Assembly (NCBI GenBank): GCA_014872785.1
Contig: WKFJ01000027.1
Span: 35,554-99,553 of the forward strand
Length of the DNA: 64,000 bases
DNA from: Alteromonadaceae bacterium
GTDB lineage: Bacteria > Pseudomonadota > Gammaproteobacteria > Enterobacterales > Alteromonadaceae
Direction: 5' to 3'
Positions within the stretch are counted from its first letter, which is position 1, and every line of letters starts with the position of its first letter. This document shows, piece after piece, positions 45,472-53,364 of the stretch. The notes beneath the pieces were generated by a model. It was not told where the DNA came from, searched no databases, and saw only the letters and a program-made list of their open reading frames with translations. A program made the position numbers and the translations under genes.

Positions 45472-46590
45472 ATGCGGTTTATGACACGTTTCTTCTCTGA
45501 ACATTGGAACATCGCCAAATCCAGTAGTCAGCACTACAAAATTGCTCAGGTGGCAGCATTACTGATTCTATTTGCTGCCAGCAGCGCCAACTTTTTGGTA
45601 TTGGAACTCGACGATTTACCCGGTGAATTTAGCGAGTATCTCGCGCGTAGCCTGATTGAAGGCATGCTATTTGTGTTAGTCACCCACTTTTGTATTCGCG
45701 GTTACCTTAAGCTCAATTTTATTAATCAAGGCATGAGCTTTATCGGCAGCTTTAAACTGCTATTTATCATATTGGTTGCCTGCACTATTAGCGTTTTTCT
45801 GTCGGTTCAAATAGGCGAATTACCGATATTTGAAGACTCGCAGCCCAAAAGCGTGAAGTTTGAAATGGATGGTAAAACCATCGACCTGAGCATGAGTGAC
45901 CCAACCATGTGGTTCCTCATGATATCGAACGTGTTCATCTTCTATTTGGGATGGACGTTGATTTATATCTTCTGGCATGCGGCCAAGTCTAAGCGGGAGC
46001 TACAGAAACAAATGCAAGAAGCACGTATCCAACAGTTAACCAATCAGCTTAGTCCACACTTTTTGTTCAACACGCTAAACAGCATTCGCGCGCTCATTTT
46101 TGAAGACAAAGAAAAAGCGGCAGACTTGGTGACTAACTTGTCAGAAATTTTCCGCACCCATTTGCACGCGCACTTGCAATCAAAAGCGACATTGGAACAA
46201 GAGTGGCAGGTGGCCAATCGCTACCTCACCATTGAAAAAGCGCGATTAGAAGAACGCCTGAAAATTACCTGCAATATCGACGAAGAATTATGGCAACAGG
46301 CACTGCCGACACTATGTTTATTAACGCTAATTGAGAACGCCATTAAACACGGCATTGCTCCAAATCCTGAACACGGCTTTTTGGATATTCACGCACACGT
46401 TGAGAACGACGAGCAGTGGCGCTTAATAATTCGCAATAGCGTCTCTGATAACAAATCAGAAGAAGGCACTAAAACCGGTTTGAAGAATACGCGAACTCGA
46501 TTGGAGCTGATGTTTGGCAACAAGGTGCAGTTCCGCGCCGCGCGCAAAGACGATACCTTCGTGGTTAGCATAGAGATGCCGTATGTTTGA
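45472..46590 (+). CDS. LytS/YehU-type sensor histidine kinase
   Basis: 372 residues: four membrane helices (about 26-44, 58-76, 93-113, 147-168), then a His_kinase domain with phosphoacceptor His196 in LSPHFLFNTLNSIRALIF and an ATP-binding domain (LLTLIENAIKHGIAP; KTGLKNTRTRLELMFG). It has no extracytoplasmic sensor domain, so it may sense the exporter or an intramembrane signal, as kinases paired with antimicrobial exporters do. Overlaps the regulator gene by 8 bp. Confidence 0.93.
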   Translation: MRFMTRFFSEHWNIAKSSSQHYKIAQVAALLILFAASSANFLVLELDDLPGEFSEYLARSLIEGMLFVLVTHFCIRGYLKLNFINQGMSFIGSFKLLFIILVACTISVFLSVQIGELPIFEDSQPKSVKFEMDGKTIDLSMSDPTMWFLMISNVFIFYLGWTLIYIFWHAAKSKRELQKQMQEARIQQLTNQLSPHFLFNTLNSIRALIFEDKEKAADLVTNLSEIFRTHLHAHLQSKATLEQEWQVANRYLTIEKARLEERLKITCNIDEELWQQALPTLCLLTLIENAIKHGIAPNPEHGFLDIHAHVENDEQWRLIIRNSVSDNKSEEGTKTGLKNTRTRLELMFGNKVQFRAARKDDTFVVSIEMPYV

Positions 46591-47317
46591 TACCTTAATT
46601 GTTGATGACGAACGACTCGCCAGAGCCGAATTAAAACGCCTGCTGAGCAAACACGAACAAATCAATATCGTTGCCGAAGCGGCCAACGCGGAAGCGGCGA
46701 TTGAACATCTGCGCGAAAAAGACATTCAGCTAGTATTTTTGGATATTCAAATGCCGGGCATGACAGGCATGGAATTAGCCGAACATATCAATGTTGATAT
46801 TCAATTTGTGTTTTGTACTGCGTTTGACCAATACGCCGCAGACGCCTTCACCCTAAACGCGACTGACTATTTAGTGAAGCCAATCGCCCCTGAACGTCTG
46901 GCCACCGCCATTAAAAAAATTGAAGAAAACGCCAAGCAGGCTGTGCCAGATGCGGCTAATGCCAATGAGGACTACCTCCCTGACAGCCATGGTGTACTGC
47001 TTAAGTTTGGTGAAGTAAACAAGGTGGTGCGACTACACGACATTGAAAGGCTAGAAAGCATTGGCAATCACACTGCCGTGTATACCACTCACGGCAAAGC
47101 CTATGTGCATAGTTCCCTATCAAAAATTGAATCTAAACTCGACCCGCAGTTCTTCTTCAAGGCCAATCGCGGTGAGGTACTGCGCATAGACTGTATTGAC
47201 CGCATCGAACCTGGCATGAAAACCGGTAGTTCGCTGGCCGTTTTACGTTCGGGTCAAGAGATCGAAATCAGCCGCAGACAAGTACAACTCCTGAAACAAA
47301 TCTTTGGTGGCTTCTAG
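46583..47317 (+). CDS. LytTR-family response regulator
   Basis: 244 residues: receiver (1-120) with Asp54 (LVFLDIQMPGMTGMEL), acidic DDE (8-10) and Lys99 (TDYLVKPIAPER), then a LytTR DNA-binding domain (about 140-240, LKFGEVNKVVRLHDIERLES, FFFKANRGEVLRIDCI). LytTR proteins bind direct repeats, and a matching pair lies upstream of the operon at 41275. Its kinase partner is the overlapping upstream gene. Confidence 0.95.
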   Translation: MFDTLIVDDERLARAELKRLLSKHEQINIVAEAANAEAAIEHLREKDIQLVFLDIQMPGMTGMELAEHINVDIQFVFCTAFDQYAADAFTLNATDYLVKPIAPERLATAIKKIEENAKQAVPDAANANEDYLPDSHGVLLKFGEVNKVVRLHDIERLESIGNHTAVYTTHGKAYVHSSLSKIESKLDPQFFFKANRGEVLRIDCIDRIEPGMKTGSSLAVLRSGQEIEISRRQVQLLKQIFGGF

Positions 47318-47370
47318 CATCTTGCTATCATAGCCACCAGCTACTAACCGATTCGTGTATAAGGAGTGCC

Positions 47371-48075
47371 ATGAGCGCCCCCATTATTATCACAGGTGCT
47401 GGACAGCGCCTAGGCAAACACGCCGCTCTAACCCTAAACGAAAAGGGCTATAAGGTCGCCATAACCTATCGCAAATACCGCGACGAATTTGCCCAGTGGC
47501 AACAAAACGGCATCGACTGCTTTGCAGCCGACTTCAGCGACGATGCCGGTGTGAATGCCTTTATCGACACAGTGAAAAGCAAATATGCCAGCATCCGCGC
47601 CTTGGTACACAATGCCTCTAGTTGGTGGCCGGACAATGGCGAAAATGACGCTCAGCTGTTTCACGACATGATGCAAGTGCACGCCAAAGCGCCTTATGTC
47701 ATCAACAAAGCCTTACAGCACCTTTTTACCGAAGATAAGGCGGATATTGTTCACCTTACCGACCTTGTGGCACAAACCGGCAGCCCAAAACACCTGGCCT
47801 ACGCGGCCTCAAAAGCGGCGCTGGAAAACCTAACCTATTCCTTCGCCAGAAAGCTTGCGCCCAAAGTGAAAGTAAATGCGATATCGCCGGCGCTACTTAA
47901 GTTTAATGACCATGACGATGAGGCCTATCGGGAAGTGGCGTTAACCAAGTCTTTACTTGGCAATGAACCGGGCTGGCAAGAATCAACCAATACGCTGATT
48001 TACTTACTTGAAAGTGACTTTGTCACGGGACGGGTACTTCACTTAGACGGCGGCAGACACCTTAAGTTGCCTTAA
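47371..48075 (+). CDS. folM: Dihydromonapterin reductase FolM-like SDR
   Basis: 234-residue short-chain dehydrogenase. Cofactor loop IIITGAGQRLGKHAALTLNE (the TGAGQRLG form with Arg is typical of FolM and pteridine reductases, NADPH-using), and the catalytic YAASKAALENL. FolM of E. coli (240 residues) reduces dihydromonapterin and dihydrofolate. It ends 9 bp before an HExxH gene. Confidence 0.85.
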   Translation: MSAPIIITGAGQRLGKHAALTLNEKGYKVAITYRKYRDEFAQWQQNGIDCFAADFSDDAGVNAFIDTVKSKYASIRALVHNASSWWPDNGENDAQLFHDMMQVHAKAPYVINKALQHLFTEDKADIVHLTDLVAQTGSPKHLAYAASKAALENLTYSFARKLAPKVKVNAISPALLKFNDHDDEAYREVALTKSLLGNEPGWQESTNTLIYLLESDFVTGRVLHLDGGRHLKLP

Positions 48076-48084
48076 ACACCGGAC

Positions 48085-48879
48085 ATGTCGCGCTTAAAAC
48101 AACCCTATTATCGCAACGGTCCGGATCACCGCGATGGCAACGATGTCAGCTTTGGAGACATCTTGCGCACCTTTGGTTTTCGCACGGCGACCGTAGGCAA
48201 ATGGGTAACCAAAGAAGAGCAGCAAATCGCTGCTAATTTGTTTTTCGATGCCTTTTGCGACCTGATGACCATTTTGCAAGTGCCTGAGCAGGTGTTGTCG
48301 TTAAATGGTGAACTCTCCATTGCCTTTGGCAAAGGCGGCCAAAAGCATAGCTCCGCTCACTACAATGTAGGTACTCGCACCTTGGCACTGGCCAAGAATG
48401 CCGGTGGCGGCGCACTGGCGCACGAATGGTTTCACGCGTTTGACCATTACATCTGTCAAAAGCTGTTTTCCGGTCAGCATCACATGCAATTTGCCTCCGC
48501 GGCCTGGCTCGACAAAGAAGTTCCGGTAAGTCACCCGCTAAATGCCATGTTAGAGGATTGCTTTCAGCATATCTTTTTAGAGCCCAACAGCGACAAACTC
48601 AGCCGTTTGTTTTTAAACAGCGTAGCGATGGATAAGTCGCTCAAAAGCTTTTATTACGCACAGCCGCAAGAGGTCTGTGCCCGAGCTTTCGAGGCCTTTA
48701 TTCAAGACAACCCAATTAAGAATGCGTTTTTAGTGCAAGGCACTAAATTAAGCGACGAAGCCAAGCTGGGCGTTTATCCTAAAACGCCGCAGAGGCCGCT
48801 AATTAACCAGCTTTTTAGTCGTTATTACGCGACACTTGGCTTTGCCTTAGACAAGCAATCGCAAGGCAAAGACGACTAA
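48085..48879 (+). CDS. HExxH metalloprotease-like protein (CLCA_X type)
   Basis: 264 residues, soluble, no signal peptide. The sequence ALAHEWFHAFDHYIC (about 110-125) contains HEWFH, a HExxH zinc motif, preceded by GTRTLALAKNAGGG. It resembles proteins named CLCA_X family in marine gammaproteobacteria, a name I recall and cannot check. It starts 9 bp after folM on the same strand, and its end overlaps the convergent lipoprotein gene by 4 bp. A third zinc ligand may be in LEDCFQHIF or EVCARAFEAFIQD. Function unknown; it could be a peptidase or a metal-dependent hydrolase. Confidence 0.75.
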   Translation: MSRLKQPYYRNGPDHRDGNDVSFGDILRTFGFRTATVGKWVTKEEQQIAANLFFDAFCDLMTILQVPEQVLSLNGELSIAFGKGGQKHSSAHYNVGTRTLALAKNAGGGALAHEWFHAFDHYICQKLFSGQHHMQFASAAWLDKEVPVSHPLNAMLEDCFQHIFLEPNSDKLSRLFLNSVAMDKSLKSFYYAQPQEVCARAFEAFIQDNPIKNAFLVQGTKLSDEAKLGVYPKTPQRPLINQLFSRYYATLGFALDKQSQGKDD

Positions 48880-49703
48880 CTTGATGTGCGCAGCCTTCTA
48901 AAGGCCAACGCAGCGAATAGCGCTAATAACGAAAAGTGCAGTGAGCCACCGCTATACCCCTCACGATGTTGAATTTCGGCTACCTTTTCTTCTTTTACGC
49001 GGGTTTTAAAGCGGTCTAGTTCTGCATCCAGATTCTTAGCCATATCTGATACGGCCAGCTCAAAACCTTGCATTGACTGCTCAGCCAATGACTTGTCTAC
49101 GCTAATCGCGCTGGTTCTATCTGAAGATTTGCTAATACCAGGCGCTCTAAATAACATCTTGCGACTTTTCACATCGAATACAGCGGTATCAACAAAGGTT
49201 TGTACTGAGTTGTCATTGCCTGGAATAACGTACATACCGACGATGGTCCAATACAACACGGCCGCATTGGTTTCCATCGATTGTGTGACTTGGTCATAAG
49301 ACACCAACGCCATTAAATCGACATCGTAAAGTCTGGACACCTGTTCCAACGAATCGAAGCCGCCTTGAGACTGCAAATAGTTGCTAGGAATAACCTCGAT
49401 ATGTTCAATGTAGTCGTAACCAATAAAGGCTTCTTTTACTTTCTCAAGCAGAGCCAATTGGGTCTGACTATTGATATTATCGCGGCGATCGTATTTGGGA
49501 GGTACAAAGGCAATACCTACCCTAGCCGGCAGGGTTAACACAGGTATTTCTGGCTGGTGCTTTGTTTTATCTTCTTGTTTTGGATACAGAAAATCTACCA
49601 AAGAACTTGAACGCGTGGCTTTGTCACCTGACTGCCTTACCATGGCACTGCATGAAGTAACCAAAAGCATTACCAGTAAAATGAATGATATTTTTGTTTT
49701 CAT
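48876..49703 (-). CDS. Rhombotarget lipoprotein with GlyGly-CTERM tail
   Basis: 275 residues. A lipoprotein signal (ILLVMLLVTSC|SA, Cys18) begins it and a C-terminal GlyGly-CTERM tail (YSGGSLHFSLLALFAALAFR, followed by a short basic RLRTSS) ends it. That tail is the recognition signal for rhombosortase, a rhomboid-type protease that cuts at the GG and allows re-anchoring and type II secretion. Having both a lipobox and this tail is characteristic of the rhombotarget lipoprotein family (TIGR04179). The middle domain is unassigned. No rhombosortase is encoded in this window. Alone on its strand. Confidence 0.85.
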   Translation of the reverse strand: MKTKISFILLVMLLVTSCSAMVRQSGDKATRSSSLVDFLYPKQEDKTKHQPEIPVLTLPARVGIAFVPPKYDRRDNINSQTQLALLEKVKEAFIGYDYIEHIEVIPSNYLQSQGGFDSLEQVSRLYDVDLMALVSYDQVTQSMETNAAVLYWTIVGMYVIPGNDNSVQTFVDTAVFDVKSRKMLFRAPGISKSSDRTSAISVDKSLAEQSMQGFELAVSDMAKNLDAELDRFKTRVKEEKVAEIQHREGYSGGSLHFSLLALFAALAFRRLRTSS

Positions 49704-49822
49704 CGTCTGTCCTTTTCAAACCTAGCGAGGCATTATATTGCCAATAGCTAAATACCGAAATGCATTACTCAAAATACGTTTGAATGCATGAATAACGGCT
49801 TAACCAATAAGAGAGACCCCGA

Positions 49823-50272
49823 TTGAAAATAGTTCAGGCAGATGAGACCTATTTAGAACAAACCGCCAGTTTGTTTGACCAATACCGTGTTTTTTACCAG
49901 CAGCAGTCTGACATTAATGCGGCCAGAGCCTTCATCAATGCGCGTTTTACCGCCAAAGACACCGTCATCTATCTCGCTATAAACGAACAGCACCAAGGCA
50001 TGGGCTTTACTCATTTGTTTCCAAGCTTTTCCTCTGTAGCCATGCAGCGCACCTACGTATTAAACGATTTGTTTGTAAGCGCTGATTTTCGCAAACAAGG
50101 GGTCGCACGAGCACTTATGAACACAGCAAAGGCCTTTGCTGAAAAAAATGGAGCCTTTGCCCTTAAGCTTGCCACTGCAAAAGACAATCATGCGGCTAAA
50201 GCCCTTTACGACCAACTTGGTTACAAGCAAATCAAGTTGTTTGACTACTACACACTTAGCACCAAAAAATAA
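49823..50272 (+). CDS. GNAT-family N-acetyltransferase
   Basis: 149 residues with the GNAT fold: LNDLFVSADFRKQGVARALM (acetyl-CoA loop R-x-x-G-x-A) and LATAKDNHAAKALYDQLGYK. The start is TTG 49823 with GAGAG about 8 nt before; the next in-frame Met is too far in (about residue 54) to give a whole fold. A bidirectional terminator overlaps its stop codon. Substrate unknown. Confidence 0.87.
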   Translation: MKIVQADETYLEQTASLFDQYRVFYQQQSDINAARAFINARFTAKDTVIYLAINEQHQGMGFTHLFPSFSSVAMQRTYVLNDLFVSADFRKQGVARALMNTAKAFAEKNGAFALKLATAKDNHAAKALYDQLGYKQIKLFDYYTLSTKK

Positions 50273-50296
50273 GGGAGCGACATTCGCTCCCTTTTT
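50271..50296. terminator. Bidirectional rho-independent terminator
   Basis: Stem AAGGGAGCG/CGCTCCCTT with loop ACATT, followed by a T-tract on the plus strand and TTATTTTTT on the minus strand. It serves both the GNAT gene and the converging GltS-like gene. Confidence 0.9.
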
Positions 50297-50313
50297 ACTT
50301 ATTCACTTTTAAA

Positions 50314-51858
50314 CTAATTAGGCATTTCCACCCCGGCGTATCTCACCCCGGAAAGCAGCGCCATCTCTCGGTGCCAAGTAGCCAAATCGTGCTTACTAAA
50401 TTCGTTAAAATGGGCGTGCCCACAGGCTCTTGCCATTACCTGCATCAATTCAGTCGACGCATTGAAAAAATTCGCCAACTGAGTGGATGACTTTTCCACA
50501 TTAAGGCACTGACGCAAGTCTGCTTTTTGCGTTGCAATGCCGGCAGGACAGTTGTTGGTATTACACATACGCGCCGCCACACAGCCTATCGCCTGCATCG
50601 CGCTATTGGATACCGCCACACCATCAGCACCTAAAGCCAGTGCTTTCACAAAGTCCATCGGCACCCGTAAACCACCAGTGATAATGAGGGTAACCTCACC
50701 TGATGCGCCGACTTTGTCCAAATAACGGCGTGCGCGTGCCAGTGCCGGAATGGTCGGTACACTGATGTGATCTCGGAACATCTCCGGCGCAGCGCCTGTG
50801 CCGCCGCCGCGCCCATCTAAAATGATGTAGTCAGCCGTCGCATCTAAGGCAAACTGAATATCTTCTTCAATGTGATTCGCGCTTAATTTAAAACCAATAG
50901 GAATGCCGCCGGTGACTTCACGAACGCGATTGGCAAAGGCTTTGAAATCCTCTGCCGTGTGCAAGTCTTTAAAAGTAGGCGGTGAAATAGCAGATGTACC
51001 TGCTTCGATGCCTCTGACCTCGGCAATTTTACCAATATTCTTATTGCCAGGCAGGTGACCACCGGTACCGGTTTTGGCACCCTGCCCGCCTTTAAAATGA
51101 AACGCCTGCACTTGTTTTAACTTAGACTCGTCATAACCAAAACCGGCGCTTGCCAGTTCGTAAAAATACTTGGTATTCGCTTGCTGCTCTTCTGGCAGCA
51201 TACCGCCTTCGCCAGAACAAATGCCGGTACCCGCTAGCTCAGCGCCTTTTGCTAAAGACAACTTGGCTTCTTCTGAAAGCGCACCAAAGCTCATGTCAGA
51301 GACAAACAAAGGAATGTCTAACTTCAACGGCTTTTTCGCCTTCGGCCCAATAACCAACTCGGTGCCCACAACCGCATCTTCCATCAATGGCTTTTTCGCC
51401 ATTTGCGCCACCATCACCTGCAAGTCATCCCAATGCGGCAGTAAATGACGCGGCACGCCCATAGAGGTCATTGGACCGTGGTGGCCAACTTTAGACAAAC
51501 CTTCACGCGCCAACTGATGAATAAACTCGACGGTGGGTTCTTCAGTTGTCGCCTGTGCCGCAGGAATATTGGTTACCTGAATTTGTACACCAGGCCCTTC
51601 ACTGCCAATTTGTGCTTCGTTGAACTGCTTGTGACTACCATCACAAAATGGCGCATTGGCCGTGTGTTTGCACTTACAAAGATAGGCATCGCCGGTTTCA
51701 TCAGCGGTAAAGGCCTTGGGTTTAAAGCTGGTGCCAGCATGTGAGCCATCACAAAAAGGCTGGTTTTTCGACTTTCCACAGGTACAAAAATAGTATTCCT
51801 GCCCTTTTTCTAAACTGACCTTGGCAGGTTTAATATCGGCAACGACGGGCTTGCTCAT
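50314..51858 (-). CDS. Fusion of two CDGSH iron-sulfur domains with a glutamate-synthase-like FMN domain
   Basis: From ATG 51858 (GGAG 10 nt before) 514 residues are read; a longer frame from 52002 adds 48 unrelated residues. Residues 22-41 and 58-77 are CDGSH zinc-finger-like [2Fe-2S] sites (Cys25, Cys27, Cys36, His40; Cys61, Cys63, Cys72, His76; motif PFCDGSH twice). Residues about 100-514 form the GltB-type FMN barrel (IGEIAEVRG-like, LDGRGGGTGAAPEMFRDHIS, ALGADGVAVSNSAMQAIG) with a [3Fe-4S] Cys cluster (CNTNNCPAGIATQ). It lacks the amidotransferase domain, so it cannot use glutamine; a stand-alone electron-transfer role is likely. Divergent from a LysR gene. Confidence 0.9.
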   Translation of the reverse strand: MSKPVVADIKPAKVSLEKGQEYYFCTCGKSKNQPFCDGSHAGTSFKPKAFTADETGDAYLCKCKHTANAPFCDGSHKQFNEAQIGSEGPGVQIQVTNIPAAQATTEEPTVEFIHQLAREGLSKVGHHGPMTSMGVPRHLLPHWDDLQVMVAQMAKKPLMEDAVVGTELVIGPKAKKPLKLDIPLFVSDMSFGALSEEAKLSLAKGAELAGTGICSGEGGMLPEEQQANTKYFYELASAGFGYDESKLKQVQAFHFKGGQGAKTGTGGHLPGNKNIGKIAEVRGIEAGTSAISPPTFKDLHTAEDFKAFANRVREVTGGIPIGFKLSANHIEEDIQFALDATADYIILDGRGGGTGAAPEMFRDHISVPTIPALARARRYLDKVGASGEVTLIITGGLRVPMDFVKALALGADGVAVSNSAMQAIGCVAARMCNTNNCPAGIATQKADLRQCLNVEKSSTQLANFFNASTELMQVMARACGHAHFNEFSKHDLATWHREMALLSGVRYAGVEMPN

Positions 51859-52041
51859 TTTGACTGGTCTCCAAATTGAGTGAGTTAGCTTGTTCGAAAG
51901 TGCGTACGCGTTGGGCATCACAAAAGAACAATCAATCGACATAAAAAACGTAGTCCACAGTCTATTTTTTGACAATTCATTTATAAACAGCGATAAATTC
52001 AATTAATAATTCTCAAAAAGTGAACAATAAGGCGGAATTTC

Positions 52042-52929
52042 GTGGGACAACTCGAAAATATGGCATTAATGGTGCGAATCGTAGAAGCGGGCGGCATCGG
52101 TAAAGCCGCCGAACAGCTGGGGCTTGTCAAATCCGCTGTGAGCAAACGACTTAAAGAATTAGAAACTAACCTTGGCGTGCAGCTTATCTCACGCACTACC
52201 CGATCCGCTAATTTAACCGATGCCGGACACCAGTATTATCAGCAATCACTGGGCATAATTAACGCGGTAAACGAAATGAACGCGCAAGTTTCAGGGGAAC
52301 ACCAAGCGCTTTCTGGCACCATTCGCCTTACCGTTCCCCTGACGTTTGGGCTGGCCACACTCAACGATTTGTTTGAAGAGTTCACAGACCTGCACCCCAA
52401 GGTAAAATTAAACATCGAATTCACCGACAGGCAGGTGGACTTATTAGAAGAAGGTTATGAGCTGGCGATTCGCATTGCGACCCTGCAAGACTCGACTTTA
52501 AAAGCCCGTAAACTCAGCAAAATTGAACACGTACTGTGCGCCAGCCCAGGTTACCTAGCCAAACACGGCACACCCACCACGGTAGAAGAGCTAAAGCAGC
52601 ACACCTTTATCGAATACGAAAACAAACGCACCGTTAACTTGCAGCTTACTGAACCGAGCGGCAAACAGGCCAAATTCGCCCCCAACGTTAAACACAAAGC
52701 CAATAATGGCACCTTTATATGCCGAATGGCAGTTAAAGGCGAAGGTATTGTTTGTATGCCAAGCTTTATCACCCAAGACGCTGTGAACGAGGGCAAATTG
52801 GTGCACCTAATGATCGACCACACCTTCCCCGCCATGCATATATACGCAGTCTACCCACAAACCCGTTTTCTCTCCCACCGCTGCCGCGCATTAATAGACT
52901 TTATGGCGGAAAGATTGGGGGATGAGTAG
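52042..52929 (+). CDS. LysR-family transcriptional regulator
   Basis: 295 residues starting with GTG at 52042. The helix-turn-helix occupies residues 5-62 (MVRIVEAGGIGKAAEQLGLV, SAVSKRLKELETNLGVQLIS) and an effector domain follows. It is transcribed away from the CDGSH-GltS gene; the 183-bp gap holds an imperfect dyad (ATTTAT ... ATAAAT at about 51980-52000) that may be its operator. It closes the chromosomal side before the cassette region. Confidence 0.92.
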   Translation: MGQLENMALMVRIVEAGGIGKAAEQLGLVKSAVSKRLKELETNLGVQLISRTTRSANLTDAGHQYYQQSLGIINAVNEMNAQVSGEHQALSGTIRLTVPLTFGLATLNDLFEEFTDLHPKVKLNIEFTDRQVDLLEEGYELAIRIATLQDSTLKARKLSKIEHVLCASPGYLAKHGTPTTVEELKQHTFIEYENKRTVNLQLTEPSGKQAKFAPNVKHKANNGTFICRMAVKGEGIVCMPSFITQDAVNEGKLVHLMIDHTFPAMHIYAVYPQTRFLSHRCRALIDFMAERLGDE

Positions 52930-53031
52930 TTTTGCTATTTAACTATTTTTATAGACTTCCAACTCGAATAACTTGTAACCAAAACGAGCTAAAAAAGTTT
53001 ATATATTTTGTTTAGCGCTGCCCTACATTCA

Positions 53032-53051
53032 AAGTGTGTGTATATACAGTT
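53032..53051. promoter_or_regulatory. LexA-like (SOS) box
   Basis: AAGTGTGTGTATATACAGTT, compared with the E. coli consensus TACTGTATATATATACAGTA, matches at 15 of 20 positions by my count. The right half-site ACAG is exact; the left CTGT reads GTGT. Integron integrase promoters are often LexA-controlled, but no integrase follows. Confidence 0.35.
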
Positions 53052-53083
53052 ATAAGTGAATTTAGCGAAATTTGACCTAAAAG

Positions 53084-53213
53084 TTCTCACTGTCACGCAA
53101 GTTAATTCTCACTTTCTCCAAACTGAAATTCGTAACAGATTGATTTATATGATTTTATTTCGTGAATAATTTACATAACGAGGTCTCGTTAAAACCGAAT
53201 TCTCACTTTCCAC
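53084..53213 (+). repeat. Three copies of a TTCTCACT-type repeat
   Basis: TTCTCACTGTCACGCAA at 53084, TTCTCACTTTCTCCAAA at 53106 and TTCTCACTTTCCACAAA at 53200. Spacing is 22 and 94 bp. Repeated sites of about 20 bp in this layout are like transposase-binding sites at Tn7/Tn402-type ends; that is inference. Confidence 0.5.
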
Positions 53214-53364
53214 AAATAGACGAGGGTAAGATAATCTGTCGAAAGAGTGTAAGTTGTTGCTATGATTGGAAAAATTTAAAGAATTATGCGAATTCAAGAA
53301 TATTTAGTTTTGGACATACACGGAATTCGCAGTAATAACACTGTTAGCACTACAAGGAGATAGC

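Larger units (their letters stand above)
52930..53364. other. Gene-free left flank of the cassette array
   Basis: 435 AT-rich bases without a convincing gene. They contain a LexA-like box (53032-53051), three TTCTCACT repeats (53084, 53106, 53200), a palindrome TAACGAG-GT-CTCGTTA (53176-53191) and, at 53343, the left end of the first cassette. There is no integrase gene. Confidence 0.6.

Noticed and set aside
53162..53335. GTG-initiated ORF (57 codons) in the left flank
   Set aside because: No ribosome site, no recognisable composition or family, and it runs across the repeats; more likely a chance frame.
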